The notes under the pieces were generated by a model. It was not told where the DNA came from. It saw only the letters and a program-made list of their open reading frames with translations, and searched no databases. A stretch of DNA of 64,000 bases from Rhodophyticola sp017644125 (lineage in GTDB: Bacteria > Pseudomonadota > Alphaproteobacteria > Rhodobacterales > Rhodobacteraceae): NCBI RefSeq assembly GCF_042140125.1, contig NZ_CP159473.1; one strand, given 5' to 3'. A program made the translations under genes and the position numbers. Positions 16,777 to 23,664 of this stretch are shown here, in pieces; position 1 is the stretch's first letter; each line of letters starts with the position of its first letter.

Positions 16777-18555
16777 ATGCCAAGCTACACCGCCCCTACC
16801 AAAGACATGCAGTTCATCCTGCACGAGGTTCTCGATATCTCGGCGCAGGACATTCCGGGCTATGACGAAATGGAGCGCGACTTCACCGGCGCGGTTCTGG
16901 ACGAGGCCGGCAAGATCGCGAGCGAGGTGCTGACCCCGCTCAACACGGTTGGCGACACCGAAGGCTGCCGGATGGAAAACGGCGTCGTCTACACACCCAC
17001 CGGCTTCAAGGATGCGTTCGCGCAGATGAAGGAAGGCGGCTGGCCCGGTCTGGACATGCCCGAGGAATATGGCGGCCAGAACATGCCCTATGTGCTCGGC
17101 ACCGCCGTGGGGGAGATGTTCTCGGCCGCCAATCAGGCCTTCACCATGTATCAGGGTCTGACCCATGGCGCGGCCTCGGCCATTCTGGTCCATGGAACCG
17201 AAGAGCAGAAAAACACCTATCTGCCCAAGATGGTCGCCTGCGACTGGACCGGCACCATGAACCTGACCGAGCCCCATTGCGGCACCGATCTGGGCCTGAT
17301 GCGCACCAAGGCCGAACCGCAGGCCGATGGCAGCTACAAGATCACCGGCCAGAAGATCTTCATCTCCGCCGGCGAACACGACATGGCCGACAACATCATC
17401 CATCTGGTGCTGGGCAAGATTGTCGGCGGCCCCGAAGGCATCAAGGGTGTGTCGCTGTTCATCGTGCCGAAATTCCTCGTGAACGAAGACGGCTCGCTTG
17501 GCGCCCGCAACGGCGTGAGCTGTGGCAAGATCGAAGAAAAGATGGGCATCCACGGCAACTCCACCTGCGTCATGAACTATGACGAAGCGACCGGCTATCT
17601 GCTTGGCGAGGAGCACAAGGGCATGCGCGCCATGTTTACGATGATGAACGAAGCGCGCATCGGTGTGGGCATGCAGGGCCTCGCGCAGGCCGAGGCGGCG
17701 TTCCAGAACGCGCTGGAATACGCCAAGGACCGTCTGCAGGGCCGCGACGTGACCGGACCGAAGAACCCCGACGGCCCCGCCGACCCGCTGATCGTCCATC
17801 CCGATATCCGCCGTTCGCTGATGGCCCAGAAAAGCTTCGCCGAGGGTGGCCGGGCGTTTCTGCTATGGGGGGCCACGCTGATCGACCGCGCCCATCGGGG
17901 TGAGGATGCGGCCGCCGACGGCCTGGTTTCGCTGCTGACGCCGGTGATCAAGGGATTCCTGACCGATCAGGGCTATGACATGACCGTCCTGGCCCAGCAG
18001 GTTTATGGCGGCCACGGCTATATCGAGGAATGGGGCATGTCCCAGTTCACCCGGGATGCGCGGATCGCCATGATCTATGAAGGCGCCAACGGCGTGCAGG
18101 CGCTCGATCTTGTCGGCCGCAAACTGTCTCAGGACGGCGGCAAGCACGTGATGGCCTTCTTCGATCTGGTGAAGGACTTCCTCAAGGAGAACGAGGACAA
18201 TGCCGCGCTGAAGGCCGATTTCCTCGATCCGCTGAAAGCGGCCTCGAAGGATCTGCAGGCGGCGGGGATGTATTTCATGCAGGAAGGCATGAAGAACCCC
18301 AACAACGCCTTGTCCGGCTCGTATGATTTCATGCATCTGTTCGGGCATGTCTGCCTGGGCCTGATGTGGGCGCAGATGGCCAAGGCGGCACTGGCGGCCC
18401 TTGAAACCGGCACCTCCGACCCTGATTTCTATGAGACCAAACTGGCCACGGGCCGGTTCTACATGGCCCGTCAATTGCCGATGACCGCCACCCATCTGGT
18501 ACGCATCCAGTCGGGCGGGGACACGGTGATGGCACTGGAGGCGGCCAATTTCTGA
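16777..18555 (+). CDS. Acyl-CoA dehydrogenase with C-terminal extension (DmdC-like family)
   Basis: This 592-residue FAD enzyme belongs to the long acyl-CoA dehydrogenase branch that includes 3-methylmercaptopropionyl-CoA dehydrogenase. It has NLTEPHCGTDLGLMRTKA, ITGQKIFISAGEHD and YEGANGVQALDLVGRKL. It would introduce the alpha-beta double bond of an acyl-CoA. I see no dmdA or dmdB beside it, so a general fatty-acyl role is as likely as sulfur metabolism. It heads the enzyme part of the operon. Confidence 0.88.
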   Translation: MPSYTAPTKDMQFILHEVLDISAQDIPGYDEMERDFTGAVLDEAGKIASEVLTPLNTVGDTEGCRMENGVVYTPTGFKDAFAQMKEGGWPGLDMPEEYGGQNMPYVLGTAVGEMFSAANQAFTMYQGLTHGAASAILVHGTEEQKNTYLPKMVACDWTGTMNLTEPHCGTDLGLMRTKAEPQADGSYKITGQKIFISAGEHDMADNIIHLVLGKIVGGPEGIKGVSLFIVPKFLVNEDGSLGARNGVSCGKIEEKMGIHGNSTCVMNYDEATGYLLGEEHKGMRAMFTMMNEARIGVGMQGLAQAEAAFQNALEYAKDRLQGRDVTGPKNPDGPADPLIVHPDIRRSLMAQKSFAEGGRAFLLWGATLIDRAHRGEDAAADGLVSLLTPVIKGFLTDQGYDMTVLAQQVYGGHGYIEEWGMSQFTRDARIAMIYEGANGVQALDLVGRKLSQDGGKHVMAFFDLVKDFLKENEDNAALKADFLDPLKAASKDLQAAGMYFMQEGMKNPNNALSGSYDFMHLFGHVCLGLMWAQMAKAALAALETGTSDPDFYETKLATGRFYMARQLPMTATHLVRIQSGGDTVMALEAANF

Positions 18556-18582
18556 TGGCCTGAATGCAGGAAAGACGCAGAT

Positions 18583-18795
18583 ATGCCCAAACGCCTCCGC
18601 CTGACCCGTCGCCCCAATATCGCGATGAGCGAAGATGGGTTCCGCCGCTTGCGGACGCTTTCGGCGGAGTCGGGTCTGGACGCGGGCGAGTTTCTGTCTT
18701 TCCTGTTCGAAAACTGGGCCAGCGTGATCGACGAGGAAAACCTGACCGCCAGGCTGAGATTGTTCAACTCGGAACTGGAAGACCGCAAACGCTGA
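18583..18795 (+). CDS. Small hypothetical protein in the beta-oxidation operon
   Basis: This 70-residue protein starts with a basic segment (MPKRLRLTRRPNIAMSEDG) followed by two amphipathic helices (FRRLRTLSAESGLDAGEFLSF, then WASVIDEENLTARLRLFNSE). The layout suggests a small ribbon-helix-helix-like or adaptor protein. It sits 27 bases after the dehydrogenase stop and is probably co-transcribed. I do not recognise a characterised family. Confidence 0.6.
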   Translation: MPKRLRLTRRPNIAMSEDGFRRLRTLSAESGLDAGEFLSFLFENWASVIDEENLTARLRLFNSELEDRKR

Positions 18796-18867
18796 TGGAA
18801 ACCGAAGCGGGCAGGACAGACACAGGGGCCGCGTCACGGGCCGACCTCATGTTTCAGAAGCGCAGGC

Positions 18868-18895
18868 ATGGCGCGGGGGTTTGCTCCCGCGCCAT
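18868..18895 (+). other. Intra-operon hairpin
   Basis: Perfect ten-base arms ATGGCGCGGG and CCCGCGCCAT surround an eight-base loop between the small protein gene and the GST gene. No U-tract follows, so it more likely tunes mRNA stability or partial termination. Confidence 0.6.
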
Positions 18896-18934
18896 CGGAC
18901 ATCATAAAGACCCCGCGCGGGGGAGGCGCGAAAC

Positions 18935-19579
18935 ATGACCATGAAACTCCATTGCTTTGCCGAAAGCGGCAACGCCTACAAGGCCGCTCTGGCGCTGGAC
19001 CTCGCAGAGCTTGAGTGGGAGCCGGTCTTCGTCGACTTCTTCGCGGGCGAAACCCGCACTCCGGAATTCCGCGCGCTTAATCCGATGGGCGAGGTTCCCG
19101 TGCTGGTCGACGGCGATATCACCCTGTCCCAATCCGGCGTGATCCTTGATTACATCAGTTCGAAAACCGGCAAGCTGGGCGGAACCAGCGCCGACGAACG
19201 CCGCGAGGTCCTGCGCTGGATCTTTTTCGACAATCACAAGGTTTCGGGGGTCGCCGGACCCTTGCGCTTCAACATGAACTTCCTTCCCGAAGCCAAGAGA
19301 AACGCGGATGTGAACGGGTATATGGCCGCGCGTCTTGCATCGGCGCTGAAGGTCATGAACACCGCGCTGGCCGATCGCGAATGGCTGGTGGGCAACGGCC
19401 TGACCATCGCCGATATCTCCTGCGCCGGATACCTCTTCTACCCTGAGCCCTTCACCTTCGAGCGGGCCGATTACCCGAATATCGACCGCTGGCTGACCTC
19501 CATCGCCGCCACCCCCGGCTGGCAACATCCCTATGACCTGATGCCCGCCCCCACGGTGGGCCAAGACCTTCGGAGCTGA
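18935..19579 (+). CDS. Glutathione S-transferase family protein
   Basis: This 214-residue protein has a thioredoxin-like N-terminal domain (MKLHCFAESGNAYKAALAL, NPMGEVPVLVDGDITLSQSG, where the proline and SQS bind glutathione) and an all-helical C-terminal domain with TIADISCAGYLFYPEPF. It would conjugate or reduce substrates with glutathione. Its place before thiolase suggests a CoA-ester or fatty-acid-derived substrate. Confidence 0.88.
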   Translation: MTMKLHCFAESGNAYKAALALDLAELEWEPVFVDFFAGETRTPEFRALNPMGEVPVLVDGDITLSQSGVILDYISSKTGKLGGTSADERREVLRWIFFDNHKVSGVAGPLRFNMNFLPEAKRNADVNGYMAARLASALKVMNTALADREWLVGNGLTIADISCAGYLFYPEPFTFERADYPNIDRWLTSIAATPGWQHPYDLMPAPTVGQDLRS

Positions 19580-19584
19580 TACTC

Positions 19585-20796
19585 ATGACCGATGCCTATA
19601 TCTACGACGCGATCCGCACCCCCCGCGGCAAAGGCCGCAAGGACGGCGCCCTGCACGAGGTGACCGCCGCGCGCCTGTCCGCCGTGACGCTCAATGTCCT
19701 GAAGGAACGCAACAACCTTGACGGCCACGCCGTCGAAGACGTGATCTGGGGCAATGTCACCCAGGTCGGCGAACAGGGCGGATGCCTGGCGCGAACCGCC
19801 GTTCTGGCCTCCGATCTGGATGAACGCATCCCCGGCCTTGCCATCAACCGGTTCTGCGCAAGCGGGCTGGAGGCCGTCAACCTTGCGGCCAATCAGGTCC
19901 GCGGCGGGGGTGGCGACGCCTATATCGCGGGGGGCGTCGAGATGATGGGGCGCGTCGCCATGGGCAGCGACGGGGCGGCGATTGCGGTCGATCCGTCCAT
20001 CGCGATGGAGACCTATTTCGTCCCCCAGGGGATCTCGGCCGATATCATCGCCACCGAGTACGGATTTTCCCGCGACGACGCCGACGCGCTGGCCATGGAA
20101 AGCCAGGCCCGCGCCAAGGCAGCATGGGACGACAACCGGTTCGCCGGCTCGATCATCACCGTCAAGGATCGTAACGGGCTGACCATCCTCGATACCGATG
20201 AATACATGCGCCCCGGCACCGATATGCAGACCCTTGGCAGCCTGAAACCGGCGTTCAAGGAGATGGGCGAGGTGATGCCCGGCTTCGACCAGATCGCCTT
20301 GATGAAATACCCCCATCTGGAGGCGATCAACCACATCCACCACGCGGGCAACAGCTCCGGCATCGTCGATGGCTCCGCTGCGCTTCTGATCGGCAACAAG
20401 GCGTTTGGCGAAGCCCGCGGGCTGAAACCCCGCGCCCGGATCCGCGCCACCTGCAAGATCGGCACCGACCCCACGATCATGCTGACCGGCCCGGTGCCCG
20501 CGACCGAGAAGATCCTTGCCGACAGCGGCATGAGCATCGGGGATATCGACCTCTTCGAGGTCAACGAGGCATTCTCGTCGGTCGTGCTGCGCTTTATGCA
20601 GGCCTTTGACGTGGATCATGGTAAGGTCAACGTGAACGGCGGCGCCATTGCGATGGGCCACCCGCTTGGCGCGACAGGCGCCATGATCATCGGTACGTTG
20701 CTTGACGAGCTGGAGCGTAGCGGTAAGGGGACCGGCCTTGCCACACTCTGTGTCGCCTCCGGCATGGGCGCGGCCACGATCATCGAACGCGTGTAA
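19585..20796 (+). CDS. Acetyl-CoA acyltransferase (thiolase, FadA-type)
   Basis: This 403-residue thiolase would cleave 3-ketoacyl-CoA to acetyl-CoA in beta-oxidation. The acyl-carrying cysteine is in NRFCASGLEAVN, the family segment NEAFSSVVLR follows, and GGAIAMGHPLGATGA and CVASGMGAA supply the catalytic histidine and second cysteine. It starts six bases after the GST stop codon and belongs to the same operon. Confidence 0.92.
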   Translation: MTDAYIYDAIRTPRGKGRKDGALHEVTAARLSAVTLNVLKERNNLDGHAVEDVIWGNVTQVGEQGGCLARTAVLASDLDERIPGLAINRFCASGLEAVNLAANQVRGGGGDAYIAGGVEMMGRVAMGSDGAAIAVDPSIAMETYFVPQGISADIIATEYGFSRDDADALAMESQARAKAAWDDNRFAGSIITVKDRNGLTILDTDEYMRPGTDMQTLGSLKPAFKEMGEVMPGFDQIALMKYPHLEAINHIHHAGNSSGIVDGSAALLIGNKAFGEARGLKPRARIRATCKIGTDPTIMLTGPVPATEKILADSGMSIGDIDLFEVNEAFSSVVLRFMQAFDVDHGKVNVNGGAIAMGHPLGATGAMIIGTLLDELERSGKGTGLATLCVASGMGAATIIERV

Positions 20797-20823
20797 GCCC
20801 GCAGGGTCGCTCGGAGCGTTTTC

Positions 20824-21252
20824 ATGACCGGCAAGGCGCTGGATATCTATCAGACCTTCCTCGACGAGATGGGCGCAGCCGTGCTCGCCGCCGATACGGA
20901 TGCCTTCGCGGCGCGGATCTTCCTGCCCCATGTCATCGAAACGGAAACCTTCCGGGTGCTGCTGGAAAGCCGGGAAAATGTTGTAAGGCAGTTTCACGGC
21001 TTCTGCGAAGCGCTCCGCGGTCATGGCGTCGATGCCTATATCCGGATCGCGCGCCGGGCGCGGTTCGACGGGCCCGACCACATCGAAGGCGAACACGAGA
21101 CCTTCCTCATGTCGGGGAGTTCTCTGGTCGTACCGCAATTCTCCAATACGGCCTCCCTGGAATGGCGGGGAAACGTCTGGGGCTGCACCGTTTCGCGACA
21201 CCATGCCCGCTACATCGCGTGGCCCGATCTCTTGCCGCGGGTGAACACATGA
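20824..21252 (+). CDS. NTF2/SnoaL-like small protein, copy 1
   Basis: This 142-residue protein has the cone-shaped NTF2-like pattern: helix ALDIYQTFLDEMGAAVLAAD, then strands including ARRARFDGPDHIEGEHETF, ending in YIAWPDLLPRV. It is the first of four tandem homologues in one orientation. The family can be an enzyme (isomerase, dehydratase, hydrolase) or a ligand-binding scaffold; which applies here cannot be told. It starts 27 bases after the thiolase stop. Confidence 0.75.
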   Translation: MTGKALDIYQTFLDEMGAAVLAADTDAFAARIFLPHVIETETFRVLLESRENVVRQFHGFCEALRGHGVDAYIRIARRARFDGPDHIEGEHETFLMSGSSLVVPQFSNTASLEWRGNVWGCTVSRHHARYIAWPDLLPRVNT

Positions 21253-21635
21253 CCGACCGCGCCGCAGATGTCAGCCGGGCCGATCCCAACGACGTGACGG
21301 GCGTGCTCCAGCAGGGCCCCGTCGCCGCGGCGATGCACGATCCGCAAACCATGCGGAGTGCCGATCTTCAGCCAGGGCTCCACGGTCCGGGCCGCATGGC
21401 CCAAGCCGCCACCCACTCCCGCGACGACCTGCGCCGCCACGGCCGCCATGTCGCCTGTATCCTGCGTGGCGGCCAGTACGTGATCGAACCCTACAGCAAT
21501 GAGATAGTTCTGGAGCTTCAGGACGGTATCTGGCGCAGCACCAAGCTGCGCGCCCATGTCGACAACGTGACCTGCACGGTCATCAGCCTGGGCCAGCTTC
21601 GCGAAATCTGGAAGACCTCCACGGAACAATCATGA
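21249..21635 (+). CDS. NTF2/SnoaL-like small protein, copy 2, divergent N-terminus
   Basis: This 128-residue protein overlaps copy 1 by an ATGA junction and copy 3 by another. Its C-terminal half (GRHVACILRGGQYV, then PYSNEIVLELQDGIW) aligns with copy 3 (GEHTSHILRNAIYL, PNRLVLDRVDGVW). The first 60 residues do not show the conserved starting helix, so the N-terminal part has diverged or been replaced. It may be a partner subunit or a decaying copy. Confidence 0.6.
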   Translation: MTDRAADVSRADPNDVTGVLQQGPVAAAMHDPQTMRSADLQPGLHGPGRMAQAATHSRDDLRRHGRHVACILRGGQYVIEPYSNEIVLELQDGIWRSTKLRAHVDNVTCTVISLGQLREIWKTSTEQS

Positions 21636-22108
21636 GCGAGGAAGCAAAAGAGATATACCAGCGCGTGATCGACATTCTGTCGGACGCTCTGATGGAGGGG
21701 GATTTCAGCAAGTTCGGTCCCTACTTCACCCTGCCCCATGTCATGCAGACGCTTTCGGGCACGTTGCGAATGGAAGACGAAGACGAGTTACGACGCAGTT
21801 TCGAAGGGTTTTCGGCCTCGCTGAAAGCCCATCAGGCAACCCATTACATCCGGCTGACGGATCAGGCGGAGTTTGAAACACCGGATCGGATCGTGGGCGA
21901 GCATACCAGTCACATCCTGCGCAACGCCATCTACCTGGCCCCGGCCTATCCCAACCGGCTGGTCCTGGACCGTGTCGATGGCGTCTGGAAGGTCGGCAAT
22001 GCCCTCAATGCGATCGGCAACACCACCTGGCCGGTCCTGTTGCCGAAGGTTCCGACGAATCCGAAACTGCCCGAGCAGAAAGACACAAATCGCAATGAAG
22101 ACCCATGA
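21632..22108 (+). CDS. NTF2/SnoaL-like small protein, copy 3
   Basis: This 158-residue protein shows the full NTF2-like layout: helix AKEIYQRVIDILSDALMEGD, FETPDRIVGEHTSHILR, the DGVWK strand and the closing TTWPVLLPKV. It has a longer, charged tail than the other copies. It overlaps copy 2 (ATGA). Confidence 0.72.
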   Translation: MSEEAKEIYQRVIDILSDALMEGDFSKFGPYFTLPHVMQTLSGTLRMEDEDELRRSFEGFSASLKAHQATHYIRLTDQAEFETPDRIVGEHTSHILRNAIYLAPAYPNRLVLDRVDGVWKVGNALNAIGNTTWPVLLPKVPTNPKLPEQKDTNRNEDP

Positions 22109-22200
22109 GATCACATCGGGGCCCATCGCGGCGCGCCCCGTCCGAAGCCGCGCGGCCTCAAACGTCGGAGAAGCTCCGGCAAGCCCTTCTTGGAGACCAA

Positions 22201-22644
22201 ATGACTGACCCGCGTCAGATATATCAGGCCGTACTGGACAAGCTTTCCCGCGCGATCATGTCGGGGGACGATGCGCTTTTTCTGGAGAACATCGCCGCGC
22301 CGCATTACGTCGAAACCGCGTCCGAGAAAATCGTGATCGCGACGTTGGACGATGCGCGGGACAAGTTTCACATCTGGTCCCTCACCTTGCGCAGCGGCGG
22401 GATCACCGATTACCTGCGGACCTGCGAGGAAGCGCGGTTCGAAGGGCCCGACCGGATCATCGGTCTGCACGGGAGCCGCCTGATGAGGGGCTCCGAGGAG
22501 GCGATGCCGTCCTTTCCCAGCTCTCTCGATCTGGAAAACATCGACGGTATCTGGAAAGTTCGCCGCGTGATCCAGCACGCGGACTATGTGACCTGGCCGG
22601 ATCTTCTGCCGCGGGTCTGCGGAGCCGACAATGCCCAAACTTGA
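22201..22644 (+). CDS. NTF2/SnoaL-like small protein, copy 4
   Basis: This 147-residue protein begins MTDPRQIYQAVLDKLSRAIM, matching the other copies, and ends YVTWPDLLPRVCGADNAQT. The middle carries ARFEGPDRIIGLHGSRLMRG. I chose ATG 22201, which follows GGAGACCAA and aligns with the homologues, over the longer frame starting near 22105. The last 14 bases overlap the first cupin gene. Confidence 0.72.
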   Translation: MTDPRQIYQAVLDKLSRAIMSGDDALFLENIAAPHYVETASEKIVIATLDDARDKFHIWSLTLRSGGITDYLRTCEEARFEGPDRIIGLHGSRLMRGSEEAMPSFPSSLDLENIDGIWKVRRVIQHADYVTWPDLLPRVCGADNAQT

Positions 22645-23101
22645 CCTCGCCAGCGTGCCGGTGAAGACCGGCTCGATCTATCCCGCGCCCTATGCGGCCC
22701 AGATGGCCGGCCGGTCGTCTCTCCGCCTTGGCGAGGCGGGCGGGTTGACACAGTTCGGCGTCAATCTGGTGACCCTTGAGCCGGGCGCCAAATCCTCCCT
22801 GCGTCACTGGCACGAACGGGAGGACGAGTTCGTCATGGTGACCGAAGGCACCTGCCTTCTGATCGACGATGATGGCGAACATGTCATGGGGGCCGGCGAT
22901 TGCGCCGCCTTCCCCGCGGGCGAGGCCAATGGCCATCATTTCGTCAACCGATCGGAGAGCGTGGCGAAATTTCTGGTCGTCGGCAGCAAGATGAACCCCG
23001 AACGCGCGACCTATTCCGATGTCGATCTGGCCGTGGAGATAGCTGACGGGAAGGCCCGCTTCACCCATAAGGACGGCCGCGACTATGAAGGAGCCGACTG
23101 A
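22631..23101 (+). CDS. Cupin-fold protein, copy 1
   Basis: This 156-residue single-domain cupin has the metal-binding motif LRHWHEREDEFVMVTEG, and GHHFVN supplies a further histidine. A metal ion held by these residues would be the catalytic centre of a dioxygenase or isomerase. It overlaps NTF2 copy 4 and abuts the second cupin (stop and start share a base), so all six genes are co-translated. Confidence 0.82.
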   Translation: MPKLDLASVPVKTGSIYPAPYAAQMAGRSSLRLGEAGGLTQFGVNLVTLEPGAKSSLRHWHEREDEFVMVTEGTCLLIDDDGEHVMGAGDCAAFPAGEANGHHFVNRSESVAKFLVVGSKMNPERATYSDVDLAVEIADGKARFTHKDGRDYEGAD

Positions 23102-23577
23102 TGCCGAAAATCACTCTTGCGGATCTGCCCGTGGCCCGCGGCCTCACCGGTTACCCCGCGCCCTACGGCAAGGGCTGCGACCTGTATGAGGCGGTCGAGA
23201 TCGGTCGCGCGGGCGGGCTGACCCAGTTCGGCGTCGGGATCGAAACCCTGCTGCCAGGCGGTCTGTCCTCCCAACGGCATTGGCACGAGAACGAGGACGA
23301 ATGCCTGATCATGCTGGAGGGCGAGGCGGTGCTGATCGAGGATGACGGCGAACACATCCTGCGCGCGGGAGATGCCGCCGCCTGGACCGCGGGCACGCCG
23401 AACGGCCATCATATCGTGAACCGCGGCGACGCACCGGCGCGCTATGTGATCATCGGCACCCGCGCGGCCACCGACACCGTCCACTACCCCGATATCGACC
23501 TGGAATACCGCCGCACCGAGCAGGGCCGCGGATATTTCCACAAAGACGGCAGAGCCTACCCGCGGGCGCCGTCATGA
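23101..23577 (+). CDS. Cupin-fold protein, copy 2
   Basis: This 158-residue cupin is a close paralogue of the preceding one: both begin MPK, share PAPY near residue 20 and GGLTQFGV, and both end with F(T/H)HKDGR. The metal motif is QRHWHENEDECLIMLEG, with GHHIVN. Keeping two intact copies in tandem suggests a heterodimer or two related substrates. Confidence 0.82.
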   Translation: MPKITLADLPVARGLTGYPAPYGKGCDLYEAVEIGRAGGLTQFGVGIETLLPGGLSSQRHWHENEDECLIMLEGEAVLIEDDGEHILRAGDAAAWTAGTPNGHHIVNRGDAPARYVIIGTRAATDTVHYPDIDLEYRRTEQGRGYFHKDGRAYPRAPS

Positions 23578-23602
23578 CCCGTTTCAAACCGACATATGCA
23601 TC

Positions 23603-23626
23603 GGCCCTGCATCTCTTTGCAGGGCC
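23603..23626 (+). other. Hairpin between cupin 2 and fadB-like gene
   Basis: Nine-base arms GGCCCTGCA and TGCAGGGCC enclose a six-base TCTCTT loop, 25 bases after the cupin stop. Without a U-tract it is probably a processing or partial-termination site that lowers or uncouples fadB expression. Confidence 0.65.
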
Positions 23627-23664
23627 TGTGCTTCCCCAGAACCCGAACCGAGAGGGATTGAGAA

